Notes: generated by a model from the letters alone, not told the origin. DNA of 64,000 bases from Enterococcus canis NBRC 100695 (GCF_001544375.1 NZ_BCQJ01000003.1:1-64000); one strand, 5' to 3'. Counted from the stretch's first letter, positions 51,835-61,054 are shown. Numbers and translations: made by a program.

Positions 51835-52662
51835 TCATCCTTCTAATAATGTATCCACTAACGTGCCATAGCTTTCGCCAAACATATTCAAATGTGCCAA
51901 AGCGTAATAGAGTTGGTACGTCGGTAAGCGTTGCTGCCAGCCTTCTGCCAAAGGATAGGCGGCCTGGTAGCCTTGCAAAAATTCTTCCGTAAAGCCACCG
52001 AAAAGTTGCGACATCGCAATATCTAGCTCTCGGTCGCCGTAAAATGCAGCTGGGTCTAGAAAAACCGGTTGTCCGTTTTGACTATACATGGTGTTGCCGC
52101 TCCACAGATCACCGTGCAGCAGACTTGGCGTTTGGTCATGTGCCCATTCATTCTCGATGGTTTGAATCAGCTTTTGGAATTTAGCCTCCCGCCCCGCATG
52201 CCAGACATGACGCTCGTGAGCAAATTGCACTTGCGGTTTCAAGCGCTGCTGGATAAAGAAAGTCACCCAGTCAGCTTGCCAAGTATTAGACTGCGGCAAA
52301 ATACCAATATAGTTATCCGTTTCAAAGCCAAAAGACGTATGGGTTATTTGATGTAGCTTCGCCAACTCTTGACCTAACTGAAAGGCCGCACCACTACCTG
52401 GCTCGATCCACTCTAAAAGTAACCAACCAGCCAACTCGGTCTGACCGCTGGCAACAACCCGGGGAACCCTGACCGCTTGCTTTAAAGCTTTCAAGCCATC
52501 AATCTCGGCTTGAAAGAACCCGCGGTGCATATGCGGATGGACCTTCAAAATATACTCATTTTGGGTGGTTTTTACGTAATAGCTTTGATTGATATCCCCG
52601 CCAACCACGGGACGATAGGTCTCAACCGTTTCTGGTAATTGTTGAAAAATTGCCGTCAGCAT
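51835..52662 (-). CDS. fructosamine kinase family protein
   Basis: A 275-residue kinase-fold protein of the fructosamine kinase/aminoglycoside phosphotransferase group. VVGGDINQSYYVKT near the N-terminus contacts ATP, LLHGDLWSGNTMY holds the catalytic Asp, and VFLDPAAFYGDRELDIAM has the metal-binding Asp. It may phosphorylate glycated lysines or ribulosamines. The start is the ATG at 52660-52662, eight bases after AAGGG; an in-frame GTG and another ATG lie closer to that site. It is part of a four-gene operon. Confidence 0.85.
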   Translation of the reverse strand: MLTAIFQQLPETVETYRPVVGGDINQSYYVKTTQNEYILKVHPHMHRGFFQAEIDGLKALKQAVRVPRVVASGQTELAGWLLLEWIEPGSGAAFQLGQELAKLHQITHTSFGFETDNYIGILPQSNTWQADWVTFFIQQRLKPQVQFAHERHVWHAGREAKFQKLIQTIENEWAHDQTPSLLHGDLWSGNTMYSQNGQPVFLDPAAFYGDRELDIAMSQLFGGFTEEFLQGYQAAYPLAEGWQQRLPTYQLYYALAHLNMFGESYGTLVDTLLEG

Positions 52663-52667
52663 CTTCA

Positions 52668-53444
52668 TCACCCTTCCAGATATAGTCGTTGTAAATCTGT
52701 TCTATCTCCTGCGGAAAGTTGCAAACCTCTTGACAAAAAGTCGGTTATGGTGCCATAGTCTGCTTGAATTTGCTGCAGACTAGCCGCCAAAAATGACTCG
52801 CGTGCTTCCATCAATGTAAGAATACCTTGCACCACTTTTTCTGGTGCATGAGCTTCTTGCGCTCGTTGTTGGATATGTTGGATTTTTTTTGATAGGAACT
52901 GGTTTGTTGCTAAATAGTCGGCCATAATCGTCTCCTGAGAAACGCCTAAAGCCGCTAAAATCATCGCGGCAGCAAAGCCGGTGCGATCTTTACCAGCCGT
53001 ACAATGAAACAAGATTGCGCCTGATTCTTGGGACAATAACTGTGCAAAAAATTCTTGATATGTTTTTAAAGAATGGGGCTCAGTCACAAAATGACGGTAG
53101 ACTTTGATCATCTGTTCTTCTGGTGGCAAGCCATTTTCCAAAGCTTCAGCTAATTGCCTCATGGACAACGAGTTCTGCGTTTCATCCACTGCAAAAACAG
53201 GCATAAACAAGTTTTGACTTGTACCAATTTTCTGATCTGGTTCCTGTTGTCGTTCTTCTGGGGAGCGGAAGTCAACAACCGTTGCAACACCATATTCGGC
53301 TAACGCCTCGCTATCAGAGTCACTGACTGCTTCTAAGCTGGCGGACCGCAGCAGGCGTTGGGACTTGACCTGCTTACCATTTGCCTCATAGCCGCCTAAA
53401 CCACGTAGATTTTCAATCGTTTGAATCGTTTTGATCTGTTCCAT
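52668..53444 (-). CDS. tyrosine-protein phosphatase (PF13350 type)
   Basis: A 258-residue dual-type protein/lipid phosphatase. The P-loop is FHCTAGKDRTGFAAA (CxxGKDR with catalytic Cys and Arg), the general-acid loop region is TVVDFRSPEERQQEPD, and the N-terminus LRGLGGYEANGKQV is typical of the family. No signal peptide is seen. The ATG at 53442-53444 follows GAGG by seven bases. It heads the operon with the kinase-like protein, thioesterase and LacI regulator. Confidence 0.88.
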   Translation of the reverse strand: MEQIKTIQTIENLRGLGGYEANGKQVKSQRLLRSASLEAVSDSDSEALAEYGVATVVDFRSPEERQQEPDQKIGTSQNLFMPVFAVDETQNSLSMRQLAEALENGLPPEEQMIKVYRHFVTEPHSLKTYQEFFAQLLSQESGAILFHCTAGKDRTGFAAAMILAALGVSQETIMADYLATNQFLSKKIQHIQQRAQEAHAPEKVVQGILTLMEARESFLAASLQQIQADYGTITDFLSRGLQLSAGDRTDLQRLYLEG

Positions 53445-53469
53445 CACAATCCCTCACCTTCTCAAAAAA

Positions 53470-53475
53470 ATTATA
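53470..53475 (-). promoter_or_regulatory. extended -10 promoter of the four-gene phosphatase operon
   Basis: TGGTATAAT on the minus strand provides a perfect -10 with a TG; the -35 is poor. It is 25 bases upstream of the Tyr phosphatase start. Confidence 0.55.
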
Positions 53476-53505
53476 CCACAAGTTCTGAGAGGGAACTGTC
53501 ATCAA

Positions 53506-53544
53506 CTAAAAACACCTTCGTTCCCTTACGGTACTAGAAGGTGT
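53506..53544 (-). terminator. terminator of the DUF2871 gene
   Basis: On the minus strand ACACCTTC pairs with GAAGGTGT around a 17-base loop and is followed by TTTTAG. Confidence 0.8.
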
Positions 53545-53559
53545 CTCTACTGATAGAAA

Positions 53560-53967
53560 TTAGTCTTGCTTTGTTTGCGCCAATAACACATTGAAAAAGA
53601 AAGCTAGACCAATCGTTAAAATGATGTGCCCTAAGCCAGCAATTCCACTGATGGCGGCATTGCCCTCGATGCCTAGAACTGTCATGCTTCCATGAATCAA
53701 TAACATTAGAAGAGTCAGCCCCAAGCCAATGTTATAAAACAAAAAGAACTTATTGAAATTTTTATGCTGACTCAGTTGGAAATTTTGTTCTAACAAAAGC
53801 ACAATTAAAAAGAAAAACATCCCCAAAATTAAGGTGTGAGTGTGCAAAACACCTAATTGCGTCTGGCCACTAAAATCATTAAATTTCGTGAATTCTCGGT
53901 AAAAGACACCGAAGGCTAAGCCAATAATCATATAGCTCATACTGACACGTGTTAATTTTTTCATCAT
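53560..53967 (-). CDS. DUF2871 family membrane protein
   Basis: A 135-residue membrane protein with four predicted helices, recognised as the DUF2871 type: SYMIIGLAFGVFYREFTKF, QLGVLHTHTLILGMFFF and a C-terminal GLGHIILTIGLAFFF. Histidines inside helices 2 and 4 might bind a metal or heme, as in heme-copper oxidase relatives, but the function is unknown. GGAGG lies 10 bases before the ATG at 53965-53967. A strong promoter with two operator copies precedes it. Confidence 0.8.
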   Translation of the reverse strand: MMKKLTRVSMSYMIIGLAFGVFYREFTKFNDFSGQTQLGVLHTHTLILGMFFFLIVLLLEQNFQLSQHKNFNKFFLFYNIGLGLTLLMLLIHGSMTVLGIEGNAAISGIAGLGHIILTIGLAFFFNVLLAQTKQD

Positions 53968-53989
53968 ATTTTCCACTCCTCCCAAAAAG

Positions 53990-54039
53990 TGACACTGTGT
54001 TACTGAGATCAGTGTAGCAAAAATAGTGACACTGTGTCA
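53990..54039. promoter_or_regulatory. paired operators around the DUF2871 promoter
   Basis: TGACACTGTGTCA (54027-54039, a 13-bp palindrome) overlaps the -35, and TGACACTGTGTTA (53990-54002) lies downstream of the -10. They are 37 bp apart centre to centre. The arrangement suits a dimeric TetR- or MarR-type repressor; no such gene is adjacent. Confidence 0.7.
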
Positions 54040-54040
54040 A
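54011..54040 (-). promoter_or_regulatory. promoter of the DUF2871 gene
   Basis: A perfect TTGACA and TACACT with 18 bp between them on the minus strand. Confidence 0.75.
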
Positions 54041-54077
54041 CATAGGGAAGCGTCTTTTTTCCATATACTAGCGTAAA

Positions 54078-54557
54078 TTATTTATGACGAGCGAAGATTT
54101 TTGTCATGATTCGCTCCTTCCGACGATGATCAAAACGGTAACGAATATGGAAAAAACCACCCATAATCAATAGTAAATCAATGACTAGCCGTAACCAGAA
54201 TTGCTCCTGTCCAAAGGCTTCAAATAAATCATTGGTGGCGACTACGCCGTTTAAGACACCGGCAACCGCAATATAAAACCATGCCACGGCTTTATTGAAA
54301 TAGCGAAACAGCTGGTCGATTTCTTTCTTCGCAATACTATCCTGTAAAATACGGATACCACGTTCTTTTTCCTTTTTTATTTTTAAAGGCGGCAAAAGCC
54401 AATACCAAGGTGAGACTTTGGGATAATCCTTGCCCTCTTTTTGAAATTTCTTGATGATGCGATTAGGTTCGGACAGCTCCAACGCTCCTTGGTACAGTGG
54501 GAAAAAGTAAAGCATCCAAATACCAACAAAAGCAAATAGTGCATTGAATTTCGCCAT
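54078..54557 (-). CDS. hypothetical membrane protein
   Basis: A 159-residue protein that I do not recognise. Three membrane segments are likely (about residues 5-22, 88-105 and 122-140), with a charged cytoplasmic stretch (KKFQKEGKDYPK, KIKKEKERGIRI) between the first and second and a basic C-terminus (YRFDHRRKERIMTKIFARHK). AGGGG is seven bases before the ATG. It stands alone between pepC and the DUF2871 gene. Confidence 0.65.
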   Translation of the reverse strand: MAKFNALFAFVGIWMLYFFPLYQGALELSEPNRIIKKFQKEGKDYPKVSPWYWLLPPLKIKKEKERGIRILQDSIAKKEIDQLFRYFNKAVAWFYIAVAGVLNGVVATNDLFEAFGQEQFWLRLVIDLLLIMGGFFHIRYRFDHRRKERIMTKIFARHK

Positions 54558-54577
54558 CTGCTACCCCTCCTCTGTAA

Positions 54578-54614
54578 AACAGCCGCCTTTAGAATTATCT
54601 AAAAGCGGCTGTTA
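54578..54614 (-). terminator. terminator of pepC
   Basis: On the minus strand AACAGCCGC plus TTTTAGA pairs with TCTAAAGGCGGCTGTT around a short loop and is followed by TTAC. The stem is long but the T-run is short. Confidence 0.7.
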
Positions 54615-54628
54615 TCATATTCAGCTTG

Positions 54629-55960
54629 CTATGCCAAAGCGCCCATTGGGTCCCATGGGGCTAAAACGACTGGCGTTTGCTCCAATTGTGCTTGTTGTTC
54701 TTCCGTCAATAATTCTTTACGAACGACGATTTGATACGTATATTCGTCCATCCAAGCATCGCTCATGACGAAGAAGCCTTGTTCGCCTACTTTATCGCCC
54801 CAGCTATTTTCAACTTTCCATTTAGTTGAATGTCCGTCGACAAGATCCACGCCCGTCAGCACCATCGCATGGGTCATTAGGCTTTCGCCATAATCCAAGC
54901 GTTCGGCTTTTGTCATGGTAAAGTCTGTATCAAACAAATTGTTCATATCAAAGACATCCGTTGCCATGATACCAGTGTCGCGAGTAGAAGACTGTCCTAC
55001 ATCACAACCGAACCAGACAGATTCGCCTTGTTCCAGTTGCGCAATCGCCAATTTTTTGAAAGCATCCATGTCAACGTTCAAATAACGAACATCTTTGCCC
55101 CCTACCACATTTCCAAGCATTTCAACTGTATAGGTTTTGTTGTAAGGTTTGTCAGCCGTTGGCGCGTTAATAATGCTGACATAGTCATTAAGATCAACGC
55201 CCACATATTTTTCATAGAAAGATTGTGGTGTTAAATTACGATCAATGTGATAGTTTTTATCTTCATCACGGTATTCAAAATCAAAAGTTTCTGGTGGTGT
55301 TCCCAGTGAAATCGTCAAGAAGTTATAAACATCGTGAAGCATATCTGCTTTTGCTGCTTGAATCTCTGCTTCAGATTTTCCGTCAGCAACTAGTTGACGT
55401 AATGTCACGGCATCTTTCCGTAACATTTTGTTCAAATAGTTGTTTAAGTCACGTGAATTTGAACTGTTGCTGCTTTCTGGCATAACACTCTTCGGAACGA
55501 CCCCATATTTTTGGAAGATAGAAACGATCATATCCCATTGACCACCATCTTGTTGTGGTGTTTGCAATAAGAAAGCGACTTTACGACTAGTTAGTTCTTC
55601 CTCTGCTGTTGCTAAAATATTTTCATAGAAATAATTCGCTTTTTCATATTTATCCCAGAAAAAAGTATAATTTTGGGATAATTCAAAGTCTTTTAATTTG
55701 AAACTGTTCAACATTTTGTGACGGAAGGTATTTAATGCTGCAAACATCCAGCAGCGTCCGCTTTGTTTTTGATTGGCTACTTTCCCTGTTGCCAAGTCGA
55801 TAGAAAAGACGGGTACATTTGCAACTGGTCCTTCTGGTAATTGGGCTGCAGCTGTAATACCGTTTTTAACAACGGCATTTTGTGCCAATCGTTGTTTTGC
55901 GTCGCCGGTAAATTCATCTCGGAAACGTTTTGTCATTTCAGGTTGGATTGCTTTTGTCAT
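54629..55960 (-). CDS. pepC: aminopeptidase C (bleomycin hydrolase type)
   Basis: A cytoplasmic papain-fold cysteine aminopeptidase used by lactic acid bacteria to degrade peptides. The protein is 443 residues, the usual length. The catalytic Cys is in NQKQSGRCWMFA (C70), the His in LMTHAMVLTGVD and the Asn in WKVENSWGDK. The C-terminus (DPMGALA) projects into the active site in this family and limits it to aminopeptidase action. The ATG at 55958-55960 follows GAGG by nine bases; seven upstream in-frame codons are excluded. Confidence 0.96.
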   Translation of the reverse strand: MTKAIQPEMTKRFRDEFTGDAKQRLAQNAVVKNGITAAAQLPEGPVANVPVFSIDLATGKVANQKQSGRCWMFAALNTFRHKMLNSFKLKDFELSQNYTFFWDKYEKANYFYENILATAEEELTSRKVAFLLQTPQQDGGQWDMIVSIFQKYGVVPKSVMPESSNSSNSRDLNNYLNKMLRKDAVTLRQLVADGKSEAEIQAAKADMLHDVYNFLTISLGTPPETFDFEYRDEDKNYHIDRNLTPQSFYEKYVGVDLNDYVSIINAPTADKPYNKTYTVEMLGNVVGGKDVRYLNVDMDAFKKLAIAQLEQGESVWFGCDVGQSSTRDTGIMATDVFDMNNLFDTDFTMTKAERLDYGESLMTHAMVLTGVDLVDGHSTKWKVENSWGDKVGEQGFFVMSDAWMDEYTYQIVVRKELLTEEQQAQLEQTPVVLAPWDPMGALA

Positions 55961-55990
55961 AATTATCATCCTCACTTTCATACAAGTTTC

Positions 55991-56019
55991 ATTGTACGCT
56001 TCTTAGTTTTTGAACTCAA
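55991..56019 (-). promoter_or_regulatory. promoter of pepC
   Basis: TTGAGT, 17 bp, TACAAT on the minus strand. The -35 lies inside the 3' end of the acyltransferase gene. Confidence 0.7.
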
Positions 56020-57034
56020 GGGGCGACTTTGAAAAATTCGCTGATTGCGCGCGTTCTTTACGACCTTTGAGGCGTCGAAGCAGCTGTTGCCGCCAATTTT
56101 CTACCAAACCGCTGGCTAAAAAGCTCGTTAAGACAAAGGCAGCTACTAGCCATAGTAAAAACCAACCAAAGCCGAAGGTCCAACTGGATACACCGACTGC
56201 TCGTAAGCCTTTGACAATAAAGCCCTGCAGTAAATAGGCCGTGATTGTGTTTTGACCCCACTTTGTATAGAACGCCTGCCGCCTTGGTACCCAAGCAAAA
56301 AAAGCAAAAGCAGTTAACACGCTTAAAAAATAGATTAGTAAACGGACGATGGCACCCAATGCTGGAACTGCTAAAAAATCTTCATAGGGCTGAGAACCAA
56401 AAAACCAATACTTATTAAGCCATGGATTAATTGCGATAAAAAGCGCCACGCCGATAAATAGAGCAGGCGCGATTCGGCGCATGTGCTGCCTCATCCAATG
56501 AAAATGATAAGACGTCATATAGTGTCCTAAGAGAAAGAAGGGGAAAAATACAAAGGTTCTAGATAGACTCAATTGCTGATCGATCCAAGGAATATAGCCT
56601 ACTAATAAACCTAAAAGCAACGCAGCACCTAACGCAGTTTGGGCTTTAAAGCGTCGAAAAACAAAGAGTGCGGCATTCCAAAAGAATAAGCTTAATAAGA
56701 ACCATAGCGACCATTCCGGCTCAAAAATCGAAAAGACTAAGTTATCATTTAGGCCAGTTACATAATAGAACAAGCTGTAAATGGCCTGAAAACAAAGATA
56801 AGGAACGATTAGCTTTTTAAAAAGTTTTTTCAGATAATCTTTTCGCTGATAATTCTTTGAGAAGTAACCGGATATCATGATAAAGGCCGGCATATGGAAC
56901 AAGAATATGACATAGTAAAAGACTTCATAGCCTAATCCGCGGGTAATAAAAGGTTGTAACAAATGAGTCGCAATCACCAAATACATTAAAATGAACTTGG
57001 CATTATCAAAAAAAGGCTCACGTTTTTGTGTCAT
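56003..57034 (-). CDS. acyltransferase 3 family membrane protein
   Basis: A 343-residue integral membrane O-acyltransferase with about ten helices. RREPFFDNAK-like N-terminal residues (KREPFFDNAKFILMYLVI) and HLLQPF correspond to the family's helix 1 with its conserved His; FLFHMPAFIMISGYF is helix 2. It resembles fucose 4-O-acetyltransferase-like proteins, which acetylate cell-wall or surface sugars. The target is unknown. GAGGAGGAATCATA precedes the ATG at 57032-57034; 42 in-frame codons upstream are excluded. Confidence 0.85.
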   Translation of the reverse strand: MTQKREPFFDNAKFILMYLVIATHLLQPFITRGLGYEVFYYVIFLFHMPAFIMISGYFSKNYQRKDYLKKLFKKLIVPYLCFQAIYSLFYYVTGLNDNLVFSIFEPEWSLWFLLSLFFWNAALFVFRRFKAQTALGAALLLGLLVGYIPWIDQQLSLSRTFVFFPFFLLGHYMTSYHFHWMRQHMRRIAPALFIGVALFIAINPWLNKYWFFGSQPYEDFLAVPALGAIVRLLIYFLSVLTAFAFFAWVPRRQAFYTKWGQNTITAYLLQGFIVKGLRAVGVSSWTFGFGWFLLWLVAAFVLTSFLASGLVENWRQQLLRRLKGRKERAQSANFSKSPLEFKN

Positions 57035-57159
57035 TATATGATTCCTCCTCTTTTTAGTATAGAGGAAAAACCTTAAAAACAAACGGATTTTACGCAAATG
57101 TAAGAGGATAGATAACTCTTTGCAATAATCTGATTTGTTATTCATAGACTCCAAGCACA

Positions 57160-57184
57160 AAAAAACGGCCGCAGCCGTTTTTTT
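57160..57184. terminator. bidirectional-type terminator after the BceB-like gene
   Basis: AAAAACGGC pairs with GCCGTTTTT around CGCA; both flanks have A or T runs. It begins at the stop codon of the permease gene on the minus strand and precedes the acyltransferase gene. Confidence 0.8.
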
Positions 57185-59210
57185 AGAAAGGTTCCGCTAA
57201 ATGGTCTAAATGATTCAGATAGCGTCGTTTGGATAAGTAATAGAAAACCAATTGAAAAGCGAAAAAGAGACAAACGATCCAGCCATAGTAGCGCCATACT
57301 GGTAAAGGTGCCAACTGCTGCAGGGCCAAAAGTGCCACGGCGAAGTGCCCGGCAGCAAGAATTGGCGGCACAAAATACATAATCTGCATTTGTTTGCGTA
57401 CTAGCTGATGGCGTTCCTCTCGCGTTGTGCCTAGAACGTGCAGTGCCCGATGATAAGCGCCATCTTTTTGAATATCTCCGAATAAACGGAAATACAAAAT
57501 TGAGGCGGCAAAAGTAAAGAACACTGAACCTAGCAACACGGCAATCATCAAAATCAGACCGTTAGCTTGCCGATTTTCCTGCCAAACTTGATAAAGAGAG
57601 GTATAGAAAAATTGACGCTTTACAAATTCATTAGGGCCCACCGTCTCTGATATCTCATCATAATTCGCATGTTCTTCATTATACTGTGTTTCTTTTTGCA
57701 AATAAGCGCGAATCCTTTGGTCTAACTTGGGATTGTCTTGCCAACCTGCCACTTGAACGACTCCCAGCATGGATCTTTCACCGGTTAGCGCGTACTGCTG
57801 GTAAAGATCATCTGCGATTACACCGATAGCGTTGGTGTTTAAATTAAACTGAGTAGTCACTTTCTCTACATCAAAGGTGACTGGCTTCTCTTCTAAAACG
57901 CCGCTCACCGTCACCTTGCGTTCGGCCGCTGACATGGCTTCTGTCGCTGCCACATCCGTGTTGGAGGTAGCGAATAAAATTAGCTCTTGACCTTGTGGCT
58001 CGTACAGCGGCAAATCAGTTGCCTTGGCCAGCCTTTGGTATTGACTCGCCGGCAGCAATGCTAGGGTGATTGGCAGTACAGAGGTTGTTGGCAACGGCGT
58101 ATCGCCTAAATCTAGATAGATTGGTCGGATAATTTCCTTCGTGGTGGCCGATCCCTCGGCTTCAGCCAGCTGCTCCACCTGATCCACCAATCCTTCAAAG
58201 TAGGCAGCTTCTCTGTCAGCGCCAAAACCGTTTAGCACATAGGAAAAACTTGGCCCTTGGGTCGCCGCAAAGTCTGATCCTCCAACAGCCCACGACACGC
58301 CAATCCCCACAAACGCCACTGAGGCAACAATTGTAATCAAACTATACATCAACGCATTGTCCCGCATTCGATAAATGAGTTCACTAATAGAGAGTAAATT
58401 TGTGCCTCGTAATGCCAGTGAACGGGTTTTAAGAAATTTTAGCAAATAGACACTGCTTTGATAGAAAAACAGGATTGTACCAGCAATCGTCAATAAGACA
58501 CATAGTAAAAGATAATGGAGCTGCATATCAACCCAAACTGCGTAAAATACAGTGCCATACCCCGCTAAAATCAAGCCAATACCTAGAACCATCCAATACC
58601 AAGTTGCTTTCGGTTCAGGTCGCGGCTGTTCATCGGCTTTCATGAGGGAAACCAGTGAAACTTTTCGCAGTGACACCAAACTGGCAAATGAAATCCATAA
58701 AAAAATCAAGAAGAATAAGCCGAAGGTCAACAGTACCGGTTTAACTGGTAAATAGAAATGCAAACCATCGGCTAATGATAATAGCTGTTGGCTAATCAGT
58801 AAGACAAATTTTGTAAATAAAACGCCTAGTCCGATACCTCCAACGGTTGATATCAACCCTAATAGCGTATTTTCCAAAAAAATCATCCAGCGTAGATCTC
58901 GTTCTTCAATCCCCAACAGTAAATACACCGACAAATCTCGCTTACGAGCCTTTAAAAAAACCATAAAAGTATACCATAAGAAAATCAACGCTAAAATGAT
59001 AATGACGACTTGCGCCGTTTTTAGGCCAATTCCAGCCAACTCACTCATGGTATCACTGCTAGCTGCAATTCGTTTGGTTAGTTGTGGATGGAAGTACAGC
59101 ATGGAGAAAAGATAAAAGATAAATACTGAAAACAAACTACTAAAAAGGTAGGTCGCATAAACCCGACCATTACGAACAACATTACGGAAGATCAATTGAT
59201 TGAAGGTCAT
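57183..59210 (-). CDS. BceB-like peptide-antibiotic ABC permease
   Basis: A 675-residue FtsX-type permease of the bacitracin-export/sensing (BceB/VncB-like) group. Ten helices are expected, with a large extracellular domain between helices 7 and 8 (about residues 310-520, polar sequence including GGSDFAATQGPSFSYV). In such modules the permease both removes the antibiotic from its lipid target and signals to the sensor kinase. GGAGGG precedes the ATG, which overlaps the end of the ATPase gene by 29 bases. The antibiotic recognised is not known. Confidence 0.88.
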   Translation of the reverse strand: MTFNQLIFRNVVRNGRVYATYLFSSLFSVFIFYLFSMLYFHPQLTKRIAASSDTMSELAGIGLKTAQVVIIILALIFLWYTFMVFLKARKRDLSVYLLLGIEERDLRWMIFLENTLLGLISTVGGIGLGVLFTKFVLLISQQLLSLADGLHFYLPVKPVLLTFGLFFLIFLWISFASLVSLRKVSLVSLMKADEQPRPEPKATWYWMVLGIGLILAGYGTVFYAVWVDMQLHYLLLCVLLTIAGTILFFYQSSVYLLKFLKTRSLALRGTNLLSISELIYRMRDNALMYSLITIVASVAFVGIGVSWAVGGSDFAATQGPSFSYVLNGFGADREAAYFEGLVDQVEQLAEAEGSATTKEIIRPIYLDLGDTPLPTTSVLPITLALLPASQYQRLAKATDLPLYEPQGQELILFATSNTDVAATEAMSAAERKVTVSGVLEEKPVTFDVEKVTTQFNLNTNAIGVIADDLYQQYALTGERSMLGVVQVAGWQDNPKLDQRIRAYLQKETQYNEEHANYDEISETVGPNEFVKRQFFYTSLYQVWQENRQANGLILMIAVLLGSVFFTFAASILYFRLFGDIQKDGAYHRALHVLGTTREERHQLVRKQMQIMYFVPPILAAGHFAVALLALQQLAPLPVWRYYGWIVCLFFAFQLVFYYLSKRRYLNHLDHLAEPF

Positions 59211-59955
59211 CGCTTCGCCCTCCTAAATGTGCCAAAACATCTAAAATCTGCTGATAAAAGACTTGCCGATCCTCGCCGCAATACAGCTCATTATAAAATT
59301 GCCCATCCTTGATAAAAACAACGCGGTTAGAATAACTAGCTGAGTAGGGGTCATGGGTCACCATCATAGTCGTCACTTGATGTGTCCGGTTCATTTCTGA
59401 TAGCAGTCGCATCACGTCTGTTGCTGCCTTGGAATCTAAATTTCCGGTAGGCTCATCCGCTAATAGTAACTGCGGTTCATGGATCAAAGCCCGCGCAATC
59501 GCCACTCGTTGTGCCTCGCCCCCTGATAACTCATATATCCGTTTACTGCTTTTCTCCGTGATCCCTAGCTCTGTTAATAAAGCCGCCGTCTTCGCCTTCA
59601 TCTCAGCTACTGGCACCTTATCCAAGGTCAATGGCAGCATAATATTTTCCGCCACAGTCAAAGGCGCTAACAGATTATAGTGCTGAAACACAAAACCTAA
59701 TGCTCGGCGCCGAAACAATGCCAATTCTTGTGGGGAAAACTGCCGTAATTCTTGACCAGCTAAACTGATGGTCCCCTCGGTAGGTGTGTCTAAAGTTGCA
59801 ATCAAGTTCAATAAGGTCGTCTTGCCACTACCTGATGGTCCCATAATACTGACAAATTCGCCTTCTTCTACTTGCAAATGCAGCTTTTTCAAAACCGCCA
59901 CCGGAACCGTCCCAGGATAGGTCTTACTGATATTCTCTAATTGTAAAAATGACAT
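59182..59955 (-). CDS. BceA-like ABC ATPase
   Basis: A 257-residue ATPase that pairs with the BceB-like permease. Walker A is GPSGSGKTT (from residue 39), the signature is ELSGGEAQRVAIARAL, Walker B is LLLADEPTGNLD and the switch His is in MMVTHDPYSA. The ATG at 59953-59955 has AGGAGGG seven bases before it; an ATG two codons earlier is too close. A BceR-type operator lies about 70 bases upstream. Confidence 0.93.
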   Translation of the reverse strand: MSFLQLENISKTYPGTVPVAVLKKLHLQVEEGEFVSIMGPSGSGKTTLLNLIATLDTPTEGTISLAGQELRQFSPQELALFRRRALGFVFQHYNLLAPLTVAENIMLPLTLDKVPVAEMKAKTAALLTELGITEKSSKRIYELSGGEAQRVAIARALIHEPQLLLADEPTGNLDSKAATDVMRLLSEMNRTHQVTTMMVTHDPYSASYSNRVVFIKDGQFYNELYCGEDRQVFYQQILDVLAHLGGRSDDLQSIDLP

Positions 59956-60026
59956 GGTCATCCCTCCTATATGACTAGTCTAACAAGCGGGCCTTTTTTC
60001 TCATAGGGACTAAGTTGACAGCCAGC

Positions 60027-60040
60027 TTACAAAACTGTCA
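60027..60040. promoter_or_regulatory. BceR-type operator upstream of the ABC genes
   Basis: Read towards the genes, TGACAGTTTTGTAA fits the BceR-type consensus TNACA-N4-TGTAA exactly. It should be the target of the neighbouring response regulator. A -10 like TATGAG (60000-60005) follows. Confidence 0.75.
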
Positions 60041-60100
60041 CTTGCTAAAAAACGGCAGCCCATGCCTTCAATTTCTTGAAACATGCACTCCCGTTTCCGC

Positions 60101-61054
60101 CTAGTCTAGTTTTGTATCTTGAAAGCGTAGCGTAATAGTCGTACCTTGGCCAACTTTTGATTGCACCGTGATACCTACTGCTAGTCGTTGCGCAATCGTT
60201 TGGGCTAGAAATAAGCCCATCCCCGTAGACTCCCCTAATTTACGACCATTTTCCCCTGTATAATAGCGTTGAAAAATCCGCGGCTGGTCACTGCTGGGAA
60301 TCCCCAGGCCGTGGTCTACAACGTCAATCTGCTGTGGCTTTAGAATCAGTTCAACTTGTTGACCTGCTGATGAATACTTGATGGCATTGCTGAGTAGCTG
60401 ATCAAGTAGTAAGAGCAGCCACTTTTCATCGCTCAAAAGGGATTCGTGGGAGAGGATCGTCAGCTTAGGAAAAACGCCTTGACGAATAAAATAGCGCTTT
60501 TGCTTTGCAATCGCCTTTTTAACTAACGCCTCTGGATCCAGTGGTCGAATTAGAAAATCAAACGCAAAGTCCTGCAAGCGAGCCAATGTTAGGGCCGTCT
60601 GCAAGCCGTGTTGTAAGCGGTCTGTTTCTGCTAAGACTTCTTCCTTCGTGATATCATCTGATTCTGCCAACAACGTTAGCACCGCTAAAGGCGTTTTCAT
60701 TTGATGGACCCACAGCTCCATGAAATCCGTTTGCTCCCGCTGCTGCTCTTCCAACTGCTTGTTGGCTAGCTTCAACTGGTCTAGTTCTTGTTGGCGGCGA
60801 CGTAAAATCTGCTCGCCTAGTGGGGTTCTTGCTTCTGGCAGTCCCCTGCCCTCTGCTAGCAAACGATAAAGAGAGCGTTCCAGAAAGTAGCGCCGTAGCC
60901 AATATACACTGCTTAACAGCAAAATGAGTAGTCCGGCGTAACCTAACAACGCCACCTGTTGATAACCATCGAGCCACACAATCAGGCTCACTAGCCCCCA
61001 AGCCAAAAGGGGCCAGAGCCACTTCATGATATTTTCTCGTAAAAACAGCTTCAT
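60101..61054 (-). CDS. BceS-like intramembrane-sensing histidine kinase
   Basis: A 317-residue kinase with two N-terminal helices (about residues 11-28 and 35-53) joined by only a few residues, so it has no extracellular sensor domain and must read the state of its ABC transporter. The phosphorylated His is H117 in WVHQMKTP; the ATPase domain has LLSNAIKYSS (N box), DHGLGIPSSD (G1) and GESTGMGLFLA (G2). It overlaps the response regulator gene by four bases. Confidence 0.93.
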   Translation of the reverse strand: MKLFLRENIMKWLWPLLAWGLVSLIVWLDGYQQVALLGYAGLLILLLSSVYWLRRYFLERSLYRLLAEGRGLPEARTPLGEQILRRRQQELDQLKLANKQLEEQQREQTDFMELWVHQMKTPLAVLTLLAESDDITKEEVLAETDRLQHGLQTALTLARLQDFAFDFLIRPLDPEALVKKAIAKQKRYFIRQGVFPKLTILSHESLLSDEKWLLLLLDQLLSNAIKYSSAGQQVELILKPQQIDVVDHGLGIPSSDQPRIFQRYYTGENGRKLGESTGMGLFLAQTIAQRLAVGITVQSKVGQGTTITLRFQDTKLD

